The notes under the pieces were generated by a model. It was given only the letters and a program-made list of their open reading frames with translations. It did not search any database and was not told the DNA's origin. From NCBI RefSeq assembly GCF_003572205.1, contig NZ_QXNY01000004.1:744548-808547 (forward strand): 64,000 nt of DNA. Reading direction: 5' to 3'. The position numbers and the translations under genes were made by a program. Origin of the DNA: Algihabitans albus. GTDB taxonomy: Bacteria > Pseudomonadota > Alphaproteobacteria > Kiloniellales > DSM-21159. Within the stretch, counting starts at the first letter, position 1, and every line of letters begins with the position of its first letter. Positions 53,290-62,550 of the stretch are shown here, piece after piece.

Positions 53290-55587
53290 TTAGTCCGCGT
53301 CGAACAGATGTACCGAGAAGAGGTTCTCCGCATCCGTCCAGGCCTTTACGGCGCTGAAGCCGGCGTCCTTCGCAAGGGCTTGGAATTCAGGAACCGTGAA
53401 CTTGTGGGAATTCTCGGTGTGAATGGTCTCCCCGGGTTCGAAATGGAACTTGTGCCCCGCGACTGTCACGGTCTGGCGGTTCCGACTGCGCAGATGCATT
53501 TCGATGCGGCCCGCCGCTTCGTTGAACAGAGCCAGATGCTCGAAGGCGTCGAGGTCCAGATCGCCGCCGAGTTCTCGTTCGATGCGGACGAGGATATTCT
53601 TGTTGAATCGACCGGTGACGCCGGCGCTGTCGTCGTAGGCCGCTTCCAGTCGCGCCTTATCCTTCTTCAGATCGACGCCGATGACGAGAGCGCCGCCGCT
53701 GCCGACCGCTTCGCGTATGCGCTCCAGCAAGAGCCGGGCTTCCAAAGGATCGAAATTGCCGATGGTCGAACCCGGAAAGAAGGCGCAACGCCGTCCCGCC
53801 TCGCCCAACCAGGCGGGGAGACGGATCGGCTTCGTGAAGTCCTTGGCGATCGTGTGAACGCGGAGGCTCGGATAGGCGGCTTCCAGGCTCTGCGCGGACT
53901 GCTCGAGCTGCTCTTCGGAGATATCGATGGCGACGAACGCGTGAGGGTCTTGCAGGCAGTCGAGCAACCGTCTGACCTTGGACATCGCGCCGGAGCCGTA
54001 CTCCACCAGAACCGGCCGCAGCCCGAGCGCCTCGGCGATGGCGGGTGCGACTGTCTCCAGGATCCCGGTTTCCGTCCGCGCTGGATAGTATTCGGGCAGA
54101 TCGCAGATCGCCTCGAACAGTTCGGCGCCCGTCTCGTCGTAGAACCATTTGGCCGGCAGGCTCTTCGGCGTATCCGATAGCCCCACGACCACGTCATTGA
54201 GAAACGCGAGGGTCGAGGGGTCGGCGGGCGTCTCCTGCGGTTCCTCGGTCTCCGTCAGCGGGGGAAGCTCCACGCTGCGCTGTGCGCAGTCGTCGGCTAG
54301 GCGGATGCCGGTGAACTGCCAACGATCGGCTGGATAGAAGAAGTTGCGGTAGGTCGGCCGCACATGTCCCTCCGGCGTGACGCAAGAGCCGCCACGCAGG
54401 ACCATCTGGCCCGACATGAACTTGCCGTTGTATTCGCCGACCGCGCCCTCGGCGGCTTTGAAGCTGGGATAGGGACGGTAGGCGTTGGCGGTCCACTCCC
54501 AAACGTCGCCATAGATCTGCCGGAGTCCGTCCCCACGAGCCGGGACAGGATGGTATTCGCGAGACCCTGCGAAGTTGCCGGCTGGTGTCAGCGGTGTGGC
54601 GACGACCTCCCATTCCGCCTCGGTCGGAAGGCGTTTTCCGGCCCAGGAGGCGTAGGCGTCGGCCTCGAAAAAACTGACATGACAGACCGGCGCGTCGGGG
54701 TCGAGGGGGCGTAGACCGGCGAGCGTGAAGATTCGCCAGTCGTCGGTCTCGGTGCGACTCCAGTAGAGGGGAGCCTGCCAGCCATGCGCCTTGCAGGCCG
54801 CCCAACCATCGGCGAGCCACAGCTCCGGACGTGTGTAGCCGCCGTCTTGCATGAAGGCCAGGAACTCGCCGTTGGTGACCGGCCGGCTCGCCAGCTTGAA
54901 GGGCTCCAGCCAAATTCTGTGGCGGGGACCCTCGCAATCGAAAGCGAAGTCGTCGGCGCCGTGCCCGATTTCGACCAGTCCCCCCGCGTGTTCGATCCAA
55001 TCCCAGGTGCGGGTCCGGCTTGCGTCTCTTGGCCGCGGTGGCTGATAGGCGGGCTTCAGCGGATTGCACGAGAGGACATGCTTGATGTCGGTCAGCAGCA
55101 GTTCCTGATGCTGCTGTTCGTGATGGCAACCGAGTTCCAGCAGCGTCCAAGGCCCCGCATTCGTGTCGTCGTGGCCGGCCAGGACCTGCTTGAGCGCATC
55201 TTCGACATGCGCTCGGTAGGCGAGAACTTCGGAGAGGGAGGGGCGGGACAGGAGGCCACGCTTGGGGCGCTCATGGCGTGGACCGACTTGCTCGTAATAG
55301 GAGTTGAAGAGGAACCCGAACTTCGGATTGAACACTTCGTAGTCGTCGGAAAAGGCCTTGAGGATGAACTCCTCGAAGAACCAAGTCGTGTGCGCCAAGT
55401 GCCATTTGGTCGGGCTGACATCGGGCATGGACTGGATGCACTGATCCTCGGCGCTTAGCGGCTCGGAAAGGTCCAGGGTTCGCCGGCGCACCGCGCTGAA
55501 CTGATCGAGGCGGCGTTCCACTTCCGGCGCGCGCGCAGTGTCCGCCTGCTCGGGAGGGTCCTGCGGGGGATAGGGACGATGGTCCAT
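53290..55587 (-). CDS. fused ergothioneine enzyme EgtB-EgtD
   Basis: One 765-residue chain carries both core steps of ergothioneine synthesis. Residues about 1-440 are EgtB, the iron-dependent sulfoxide synthase. A DinB-like domain has metal histidines in HLAHTTWFFEEF (near 62) and CHHEQQHQE (near 154), followed by a FGE-sulfatase domain with GDVWEWTANAY and RGGSCVTP. Residues about 455-765 are EgtD, the SAM-dependent histidine trimethylase (KWFYDETGAELFEAICDLPEYYPARTE-like start, VEYGSGAMSKVR, and FPGSTIGNFDP). ATG 55587 follows CGGAAG; an ATG at 55611 has no site. No egtC or egtE is adjacent. Confidence 0.93.
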   Translation of the reverse strand: MDHRPYPPQDPPEQADTARAPEVERRLDQFSAVRRRTLDLSEPLSAEDQCIQSMPDVSPTKWHLAHTTWFFEEFILKAFSDDYEVFNPKFGFLFNSYYEQVGPRHERPKRGLLSRPSLSEVLAYRAHVEDALKQVLAGHDDTNAGPWTLLELGCHHEQQHQELLLTDIKHVLSCNPLKPAYQPPRPRDASRTRTWDWIEHAGGLVEIGHGADDFAFDCEGPRHRIWLEPFKLASRPVTNGEFLAFMQDGGYTRPELWLADGWAACKAHGWQAPLYWSRTETDDWRIFTLAGLRPLDPDAPVCHVSFFEADAYASWAGKRLPTEAEWEVVATPLTPAGNFAGSREYHPVPARGDGLRQIYGDVWEWTANAYRPYPSFKAAEGAVGEYNGKFMSGQMVLRGGSCVTPEGHVRPTYRNFFYPADRWQFTGIRLADDCAQRSVELPPLTETEEPQETPADPSTLAFLNDVVVGLSDTPKSLPAKWFYDETGAELFEAICDLPEYYPARTETGILETVAPAIAEALGLRPVLVEYGSGAMSKVRRLLDCLQDPHAFVAIDISEEQLEQSAQSLEAAYPSLRVHTIAKDFTKPIRLPAWLGEAGRRCAFFPGSTIGNFDPLEARLLLERIREAVGSGGALVIGVDLKKDKARLEAAYDDSAGVTGRFNKNILVRIERELGGDLDLDAFEHLALFNEAAGRIEMHLRSRNRQTVTVAGHKFHFEPGETIHTENSHKFTVPEFQALAKDAGFSAVKAWTDAENLFSVHLFDAD

Positions 55588-56307
55588 GACGTCACACTTC
55601 CGTTCAAGCATTCAAGTCAGGGGATAAGCGGATGGGGCGGAGGGGCCTGATCTATCGGAGCGATCGACTCCTCAATCGGCAGGTCTCCGTCGTAATGCAC
55701 TCTCAGGCGGTAGCGTCCTGGGCAGCTACGATCCGATATCGAGGGGCGAGTTCAAATGTCCCGGCTCTTGGCCAAGCATTTGGGGGCGAGGTCTCTCGTG
55801 GCCAGGGATCTTGCCGTGGGGATTTTGTGGCCTGAGAGTCCAGGCCCAAAGCTTCGGTCCGCATGCCACCCGCCTCGCTGGTCCGTTTTTGCGGTGCCTA
55901 TCGTTAAACTATCGAAAGGCTGGCTCGGTTCAATGCCTCACGGGTCGCGGACAGAAAAAAAGTCACACGGCGGCGAAAGCTCGAGGATCGTCCGGCCGGG
56001 ATTTTGCGGTCGAAGCGCGCTTCGTTGTTGCCCGCTGGTCGTTTTGAACCGCGGGCGTTTTTGACCCTGCTTACAGTTGATTTATGGGTGTATGTCTCTC
56101 CATGACGACGCGCTATACGAAAGTAAAAGCATCGAATATATTCGTGCGCAGATATTTTTTATAATTCTCATGGTTGCTATCTAAGGTCGAATAGTACGTA
56201 TATTAACGTGTCTCGAGGTGTTAACTTAAAATTATCCGACATTGTATTACTTCATAGCCCTACTGGGCGCCGGCTTGTACGGCGTCGATCAACCGATCGG
56301 CTCGGCT
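55588..56307. other. intergenic region between egtBD and the hybrid kinase gene
   Basis: These 720 bases carry no recognisable gene. The last 200 bases (about 56080-56260) are markedly AT-rich compared with the genome and probably hold the kinase promoter. An in-frame extension of the kinase to 56242 is not conserved-looking. Confidence 0.4.
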
Positions 56308-59300
56308 ATGACCGTACCTGCACCCTTACCGCCGACAGAGATCGAGCGACTGGCAGCGCTGCGTCGCTACGCGATTCTCGATACGGCGCCAGATCCGATG
56401 CTCGACAGGATCGTTCGCTTCGCGGCGAAGCAGTTCAAAATGCCGATCGCGATGATCTCGCTGGTCGATCAGGACCGACAGTGGTTTCAATCGATTTGCG
56501 GACTGGACGCGAAGGAAACCGGGCGTGACGTGGCCTTCTGCGGCCATACAATTCTCCAGGAGGATGTCTTCGTCATTCCCGACGCGCGGCAAGATTGTCG
56601 CTTCGCCGAAAATCCTCTCGTAACGGGCGACCTGCAGATTCGCTTCTACGCCGGTGCGCCACTGATCAATCCGCAAGGACATGCGCTCGGCGCCCTGTGT
56701 CTGGTCGACACCGAGCCACGCGGCGATTTCTCCGAGGACGACAAGGCCGCTCTCCAGGATCTGGCCGTGATGGTCGTAGATCACATCGACACGCGCTACA
56801 CGGCGGGTGACGTCCTGCGTGAAGTCGAAGCGCGCGCCCAGGTCGAAAACAGTCTCGCCATCGCCGAGCATCAACTCGAGTTGTTCTTCGAGTACGCACC
56901 TGTCTCCGTCGCGGTCTTCGACACCGACATGTGTTACCTGGCGGTCAGCCGCAGCTGGTGCGAAGCCTTCGAGCTCGACTCCGGATCGCTAATCGGCCGA
57001 CCCCATGACGAGGTCACGTCTCATATTCCACCAGGATGGCACGAACAGTACACGCGGTGTCTGAAAGGTGAGGCGGTCGATGTCGATGAAGAAAAGTTTC
57101 CGAAACCAGGAGGCGGCTTCCAATGGGTCAGACGGCAGATGCGGCCTTGGAAGAACCGTCACGGAGAGATCGGCGGCCTGATCGTCTTCAAGGAAATCAT
57201 TACGCAACGGAAAGAAATGGAGGCGACGCTTCAGCAGAATCAGAGGTTCCTGGAAGCCGTTCTGGAGAGTGTTCAGGATGGCATCGTTGCTTGTGATTCC
57301 GAAGGCCGCCTGACTTTGTTCAATGCCTCGGCCTGCCGGATCGCCGGCCTGGACATGAAACCGCTGCTGCCGGAAGACTGGGTCGACACCTATCGTCTGC
57401 TCGACGCGGATGGCGAGACGCCGCTTGCCATGGAGCAAACTCCCCTGTTCAGAGCGTTTCAAGGCGAAAACGTCGAAAATCAGGAAGTCGTCATCGCGCC
57501 GTCCGATCTTCCGCAAAGGCGTGTCGTCTGCCGGAGCGCGCCTTTGTACGACGATACAGGTGTCAAACTGGGCGCGGTTGCCTCCATGCACGATGTCACC
57601 GCGCAACGCGAGGCCGAGAGGTCATTCGAGACAGCCTTGGAAGAGGTTCGCCAACGCGAAGCTCACCTCCGGATCATTACGAATAACCTGCCCTTCCTGA
57701 TCACCTATACGGACAACCACCTCAGGTACCGTTTCATCAATCGTACCGGTGCTGCATGGTACGGCTGTTCTCAGAAGGACATAGCGGGTCTTAACGCTGC
57801 CGACGTTCTGGGAGTCGATAATTTCGCGCGCTTGCGGCCCTATCTGGAACGTGCACGCTATGGCGTTAAGTCGACCTTTGAGGCGACCGTCAGTTACCCA
57901 GATGGTGTGACACGGGAGATTCAATGTCTCTACGTGCCCGACTTCGATGACGCCGGAGCCGTTCAAGGGGTGATCGCAATTGCGATCGACATAACGGAAC
58001 AGAAGCGTGTCGCGACGAAGCTGATATCGGAGCAGCGGCAGTTGGCGCTGATTCTCGATAACGTGCCCGTTCGCATCTTCTACAAGGATGACAAGAACCG
58101 CATCCTACGGGTCAACGAGCCGGCCGCGCGATCGATCGGCTTGACGGTCGATGAGGTCGAGGGTGCGGATGCCTTCGACCTGTTTCCCGATATGGCGCGT
58201 AAGTATCACGAAGACGATCTGGAGGTGATTCGCTCCGGTGAGCCTAAGCTCGGCATCATCGAAGAACTTCCGCCGCAAGGCGGCCAGTGTCGCTGGATGC
58301 GGACTGACAAGGTGCCTTATACCGACGCGGATACCGGCGAACGCTTCGTCTTCGTCGCGTCTACCGACATCACGGCCGAGAAACTTGCCGAGCAAAGGCT
58401 TCGCGCGAGCGAAGAGCGTTTCCGCTCTCTCTATACCAAGACACCCGTGATGCTCCACTCCATCGATGCCGAGGGGCACCTCTTGAGCGTCAGCGACTTG
58501 TGGCTGGAAAGGTTGGGTTACAGCAAGGAAGAGGTCATCGGCCGCAAGGCACGGGAGTTCATGACTCCGGAATCCGTGCGCGATGCAGCTGAGCAGAGCA
58601 TGCCGCAATTCTTCCGGGATGGCTTTTGCAAGAACGTCGAGTATCAGTTCGTCACGAAGTCCGGAGAGATCCTCGACATCCTCCTGTCGGCGGTTGCGGA
58701 ATACGACGAGGCGGGGCGGCCCACGCGATCGATGGCAGCCCTGAACGATATCACCGAGCGTCGGATCGTCGAACGCCAGTTGGCGCAATCCCAGAAGATG
58801 GAGACGGTCGGGCAGTTGACTGGCGGCTTGGCGCACGACTTCAATAACCTGCTCGGCGTCGTCCTGGGTAATCTGCAGCTTCTCGAACGTTCTCTGAAAA
58901 GCGACGAGAAGGCAGCCAGGCGAATCGCCGCGGCCGTCAAGGCCGTCGACCGAGGTGCCGAGTTGAATCGGCGTCTGCTCGCATTTTCGCGGCGCCAGAA
59001 ACTGGAGACCGAGGTCATCGATCCCAATCCCCTGGTCGAGGGCCTCAGTGACATGCTGACCCGCACCCTGGGCGAGTCGATCGCTCTGGACTGCCGCCTA
59101 GGTGCCCGAATTTCCTGCGTCCAAACCGATCCCAGCCAGCTCGAGTCTGCCATTCTTAATCTGGCCGTCAACGCACGAGACGCCATGCCCGACGGCGGAC
59201 GTCTGACCATTGAGACCGCCAGTATCTATCTCGACGAGGACGATGCGGCCCGAGAGCATGAGGTGGAGGCCGGCGACTATGTCATGCTGTCCGTGACGGA

Positions 59301-59973
59301 TAGCGGTTGCGGCATAGCCGCCGACAAGATCGACAAGGTTTTCGAGCCCTTCTTCACGACCAAGGATGTCGGTAAGGGAAGTGGGCTCGGTCTGAGCATG
59401 GTCTACGGTTTCATCAAGCAGACAGGGGGGCATGTCAGGGTCTACAGCGAGCTGAACCGCGGCACGACGATTCGTCTCTACCTTCCCGTTGCCGATCGCA
59501 GTCGCTGCAATTTCGCGACGTCGGAGGAATTGGAGGTGGACATCGAAGGTGGTCGCGAGACCGTGCTCGTTGTCGAAGATCAGGCCGACGTACGGGAAGT
59601 CGCGGTCGGTCTTCTCGAAGATCTCGGGTACAGCGTGCGCGAGGCCGAGGATGGACGCCAGGCGCTTGCGATTCTAAACGAAGATGAAGGGATCGATCTT
59701 CTCTTCACGGACATCGTGATGCCGGGCGGCATGGACGGGACGCAGGTGGCTAAGGCGGCACGCCGTTTACGTCCCAGTCTCCCGGTCCTCTACGCGACAG
59801 GATACGCCGAGGCGGCGGTGCTCCGCGAAGGCGAGGTGAAAGCCACCGAGAATCTCGTGACCAAGCCTTATCGCCGTGAGGATCTGGCAATCAAGATCCG
59901 ACAGGCCTTTAGGGAGCAGATGGCAGGTTCGCGGGAGTCGCTGGTCCCAGCCGTTACTCTGCGGGACAGTTGA
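56308..59973 (+). CDS. cytoplasmic GAF/multi-PAS hybrid histidine kinase
   Basis: This is a 1221-residue sensor with no membrane segment. A GAF domain fills about residues 10-165 (ERLAALRRYAILDTAPDP opening, typical of this group). Several PAS/PAC units run to about residue 825. The HisKA H-box is H843 in GGLAHDFNNLLG, and HATPase motifs DSGCGI and GSGLGLSMVYGF follow. The C-terminal receiver domain has phospho-acceptor D1135 (FTDIVMPGGMDG). The GAF class often binds small ligands or heme-like cofactors; the signal here is unknown. A stand-alone receiver gene follows. Confidence 0.93.
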   Translation: MTVPAPLPPTEIERLAALRRYAILDTAPDPMLDRIVRFAAKQFKMPIAMISLVDQDRQWFQSICGLDAKETGRDVAFCGHTILQEDVFVIPDARQDCRFAENPLVTGDLQIRFYAGAPLINPQGHALGALCLVDTEPRGDFSEDDKAALQDLAVMVVDHIDTRYTAGDVLREVEARAQVENSLAIAEHQLELFFEYAPVSVAVFDTDMCYLAVSRSWCEAFELDSGSLIGRPHDEVTSHIPPGWHEQYTRCLKGEAVDVDEEKFPKPGGGFQWVRRQMRPWKNRHGEIGGLIVFKEIITQRKEMEATLQQNQRFLEAVLESVQDGIVACDSEGRLTLFNASACRIAGLDMKPLLPEDWVDTYRLLDADGETPLAMEQTPLFRAFQGENVENQEVVIAPSDLPQRRVVCRSAPLYDDTGVKLGAVASMHDVTAQREAERSFETALEEVRQREAHLRIITNNLPFLITYTDNHLRYRFINRTGAAWYGCSQKDIAGLNAADVLGVDNFARLRPYLERARYGVKSTFEATVSYPDGVTREIQCLYVPDFDDAGAVQGVIAIAIDITEQKRVATKLISEQRQLALILDNVPVRIFYKDDKNRILRVNEPAARSIGLTVDEVEGADAFDLFPDMARKYHEDDLEVIRSGEPKLGIIEELPPQGGQCRWMRTDKVPYTDADTGERFVFVASTDITAEKLAEQRLRASEERFRSLYTKTPVMLHSIDAEGHLLSVSDLWLERLGYSKEEVIGRKAREFMTPESVRDAAEQSMPQFFRDGFCKNVEYQFVTKSGEILDILLSAVAEYDEAGRPTRSMAALNDITERRIVERQLAQSQKMETVGQLTGGLAHDFNNLLGVVLGNLQLLERSLKSDEKAARRIAAAVKAVDRGAELNRRLLAFSRRQKLETEVIDPNPLVEGLSDMLTRTLGESIALDCRLGARISCVQTDPSQLESAILNLAVNARDAMPDGGRLTIETASIYLDEDDAAREHEVEAGDYVMLSVTDSGCGIAADKIDKVFEPFFTTKDVGKGSGLGLSMVYGFIKQTGGHVRVYSELNRGTTIRLYLPVADRSRCNFATSEELEVDIEGGRETVLVVEDQADVREVAVGLLEDLGYSVREAEDGRQALAILNEDEGIDLLFTDIVMPGGMDGTQVAKAARRLRPSLPVLYATGYAEAAVLREGEVKATENLVTKPYRREDLAIKIRQAFREQMAGSRESLVPAVTLRDS

Positions 59974-60113
59974 GACATGAAAGTGAGTATGAGTAGCCCC
60001 CGCTCCACCCGTCCCTGTGGTTCATCGGTCTCGGTCGACTTCGAACTGTTGTCGAAACAGCCTCTGTCCCCGGCGGCTGATCGGTTGGTTGCAGGTTGTC
60101 GGATCCTGGTTTC

Positions 60114-60171
60114 GAAGGCCTGGAGTGCAGCAGGCCTTCCTTCGCCCCCGGTTTCTCTCATGGAGAGAAAC
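60114..60171 (+). repeat. two adjacent perfect hairpins between kinase and receiver genes
   Basis: Stem 1 pairs GAAGGCCTG (60114-60122) with CAGGCCTTC (60131-60139) around 8 bases. Stem 2 pairs GTTTCTCTC (60151-60159) with GAGAGAAAC (60163-60171) around a 3-base loop. They lie 141 and 178 bases after the kinase stop and end 53 bases before the receiver start. Terminator, processing site or protein-binding dyads are all possible. Confidence 0.5.
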
Positions 60172-60224
60172 GTCGATTCTCTTAGTGATTGCATCAAGAA
60201 GCATTCAATCTCCGGAGACCGGTT

Positions 60225-60626
60225 ATGACCAAAGTTCTTTTGATCGAAGACGACGATCTGGTTCGCGCAACTTTGCGCGAGATGCTGGAGGATATCGGCT
60301 GCACCGTGCTTGAGGCGGAGGATGGCAGCAAGGGGATCGCACTTCTCGCCGTGGAGGGACCGGCGCTGGTGATCACCGACATTCTGATGCCCAACAAAGA
60401 GGGGACGGAGACGATTCATGAAATCAGATCGGCGAACCCCGATCTGCCCCTGATCGCAATATCCGGAGGTGGAGTCAGCGGCGATCTGACGTTTCTCGGC
60501 TTTGCCGAGCGGCTTGGAGCCAACCGTGTTTTGCAGAAGCCGATCAATTTCCACGAGCTGGAGGCTTGCGTAAACGCATTGCTTCCGACTCTCGTGAACA
60601 GCTCGCTGTCGAGCGCCGCTGGCTAA
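60225..60626 (+). CDS. single-domain response regulator (CheY-like)
   Basis: This 133-residue receiver domain has the acidic pair in LIEDDDLVR near residue 9, phospho-acceptor D52 (ITDILMPN), the Ser of IAISGGG near residue 83 and K105 in LQKPIN. No output domain is attached. It follows the hybrid kinase on the same strand by 251 bases and probably takes phosphoryl groups from it. CTCCGGAGACC upstream gives a GGAG ribosome binding site for ATG 60225. Confidence 0.93.
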   Translation: MTKVLLIEDDDLVRATLREMLEDIGCTVLEAEDGSKGIALLAVEGPALVITDILMPNKEGTETIHEIRSANPDLPLIAISGGGVSGDLTFLGFAERLGANRVLQKPINFHELEACVNALLPTLVNSSLSSAAG

Positions 60627-60648
60627 CGGTTGAGGTGAAGAAGCAGCC

Positions 60649-62106
60649 ATGACGGACGTGCGCGCCAAGAACCGATCGATGAGACTCGAACCTAGCCAGC
60701 AGGTCAGCGGCGCGCTCAAGACTGCTTTTCGGAGATCGCCGACGATCCTTCGACGGATCAACCCGCCAATCGAGCTTCCCGAACTTCCCGTCGCAGACGC
60801 GAGTGGGAGCGGAAGCGCGAGGCTCTCCTGGAGCAAGTCCGCTCTCGACGATCGCGAGAGCCAACTGGAGGGTCAGCCGGTCGTTGGCGCCGGTCAATTG
60901 GTGGTCAGCGGATTTACCGATTTGCGTGAGAGTTTGGGTGAGCGCTACGCACACTTCGAGGCTCGCGTGCAGGAGGCGGCGGAGACGGTCTTTCGTACCC
61001 GTTTGACGGAGGGCGACCGCTATAAAGATCTAGGAAATCATCGTTTTCTGGTGATTTTTCCCGAGTCCTCAGGGCACGAAGCCCGCGCCAAGGCGGCCTT
61101 GATCGCCAAGGAGATCGAAGCCCGGATTCAGAACTACGACGAGGTTGGACCCTTCATCAGCGTCGACAGGTTTGTCATGGATGTCGAGCGGCATCTCGTC
61201 GGCCGCGGCGAGTTCGACTTCGGCGCCGTATCGGCTCTGGTCGAGAGTGCCGCCGATCGTCGTCTCGAGGCGGTGACTGCCTCTACCGCTGCCGATCTCG
61301 AAGCATCCGAGGCGATTGTTCCCTGTAAGGCGGATCAGCAGCCGGACGGTAGGGTCTCTAGGCTCGGCTCAAGCGTCCTGGAGGCCTGGAACGCCCAATT
61401 CCAATACTGGCCGGTCTGGGATGTCAGGAGTCAGGCGCTTCTTGCCTTTCTGCCAGAACGCATGTCTGGTTCGCCCGGTGTCGATCAGGAAGGTCACCAA
61501 GATCCGTCAGAGACGCTCGAGTTCGATTTCTCTTTTCTGCATGATCTCGCCTGCAATTTCGAGCGACTGGAGATCGCGAGTAAGAGATTTCCGGTCATTT
61601 GCCCGGTGCACTTTGAAACCCTCGCGTCGGGTAGAATTCGACAGGAATATCTCGCTTTCTGCGAAATCATTCCGGAGTCCTGGAGATCGTTTCTCACTTT
61701 CGAGGTGGTCTCGGCACCCTCCGACGTGACGCCGATCCGCGTACAGGCCATCGTACGCAGTCTGAAGCCTTTCGGTCGTAGTATCTACTGGCGCGCCGAC
61801 CTCAGGACTCCGTATCTAGCCGATTTGGAGTACACCGGCATCGATGCCTTGGGGCAGAAGCTGGACGAGTCGCTCGATGATGAGGCGGAGATGATGACTC
61901 GCATCGATGTCTTCGCGAAGAAGATGAAGGGGTTGCGGATCGAGACATTCCTTCACGGGGTGCCGTCGCGGAGTCTTGCGACCAATGCTTTCTGCGCCAA
62001 CTTCGGCTTCATTAGCGGACAGGCGATCCATGCAAAGGTGGAGTTTATCGATCACCTGCGCAGTTTCGAGCCGGGCCATCTTCTCTTTGCACGGCGTAAC
62101 AGGTGA
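60649..62106 (+). CDS. hypothetical protein with probable degenerate GGDEF/EAL-like regions
   Basis: This 485-residue cytoplasmic protein follows the receiver gene by 22 bases and probably shares its transcript. The segment around residues 115-165 (GDRYKDLGNHRFLVIFPESSG with a following helix EARAKAALIAKEIEARI) resembles a GGDEF-domain core without the GGDEF loop. The C-terminal part (about 240-480) resembles an EAL-type barrel ending ANAFCANFGFISGQAIH-like but lacks a clear EAL motif. Both readings are by eye. It may be a non-catalytic signalling output for the kinase/receiver pair. Confidence 0.7.
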   Translation: MTDVRAKNRSMRLEPSQQVSGALKTAFRRSPTILRRINPPIELPELPVADASGSGSARLSWSKSALDDRESQLEGQPVVGAGQLVVSGFTDLRESLGERYAHFEARVQEAAETVFRTRLTEGDRYKDLGNHRFLVIFPESSGHEARAKAALIAKEIEARIQNYDEVGPFISVDRFVMDVERHLVGRGEFDFGAVSALVESAADRRLEAVTASTAADLEASEAIVPCKADQQPDGRVSRLGSSVLEAWNAQFQYWPVWDVRSQALLAFLPERMSGSPGVDQEGHQDPSETLEFDFSFLHDLACNFERLEIASKRFPVICPVHFETLASGRIRQEYLAFCEIIPESWRSFLTFEVVSAPSDVTPIRVQAIVRSLKPFGRSIYWRADLRTPYLADLEYTGIDALGQKLDESLDDEAEMMTRIDVFAKKMKGLRIETFLHGVPSRSLATNAFCANFGFISGQAIHAKVEFIDHLRSFEPGHLLFARRNR

Positions 62107-62155
62107 GCTGAGCGGGAGCGCTTCACACCGACGCACACTGCAGGGTCACGAGAGC

Positions 62156-62184
62156 TTGCTGTAACTTGAAATTTTGACTAATTT
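62156..62184 (+). promoter_or_regulatory. putative arsR promoter of a leaderless mRNA
   Basis: TTGCTG (62156-62161) and TAATTT (62179-62184) are separated by 17 bases. The expected start of transcription falls at or within a base or two of the arsR ATG (62191), and no ribosome binding site precedes it. The AT-rich stretch over the -10 is the likely ArsR operator. Confidence 0.5.
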
Positions 62185-62190
62185 AAAAAT

Positions 62191-62550
62191 ATGAAGAATA
62201 AGGATGCCATCGAGGCTCTGGCCGCTCTGGCTCAGGAAACCCGGCTGAAGGTCTTCCGGTTGCTGGTCCAGGCCGGCCCCGAGGGCCGACCGGCCGGCGA
62301 GATCGCGCAGGCGGTTGGGGTCCCGCCCGCCACGCTGTCGTTTCATTTGCGCGAGTTGGAGCGCGCGGGATTGCTGCTCTCCCGTCGGGAAAGCCGGCAG
62401 ATCTTCTACGCGACTCACTACGAGGGCATGCGCCGGCTGCTCGATTTCCTGATGCAGGACTGCTGCAACGGCCACCCCGAGATCTGCAGCCCGGAACCCT
62501 CTCTCGCGGATGCCGCCGACGCCGCGGCGGAAAGGAGGGAAGCGTCGTGA
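62191..62550 (+). CDS. arsR: ArsR family arsenic-responsive repressor
   Basis: This 119-residue winged-helix repressor opens MKNKDAIEALAALAQETRLKVFRLL. The recognition helix lies in GVPPATLSFHLRELERAGLL near residue 45. C-terminal cysteines in QDCCNGHPEIC (near residue 90) are the likely arsenite sensors, as in the type-2 ArsR with C-terminal cysteines. It heads the ars operon, and its stop overlaps the arsC start by 4 bases. Confidence 0.93.
   Translation: MKNKDAIEALAALAQETRLKVFRLLVQAGPEGRPAGEIAQAVGVPPATLSFHLRELERAGLLLSRRESRQIFYATHYEGMRRLLDFLMQDCCNGHPEICSPEPSLADAADAAAERREAS

Noticed and set aside
56242-59973. Longer start of the hybrid kinase at 56242
   Set aside because: The added 22 residues lie in AT-rich promoter-like sequence and precede the usual GAF opening; ATG 56308 fits better.
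59977-60228. 83-codon frame between kinase and receiver genes overlapping the receiver start (ATGA)
   Set aside because: The ATGA overlap is tempting, but the sequence is Ser/Pro-rich without family pattern, lacks a ribosome binding site and contains the two hairpins.
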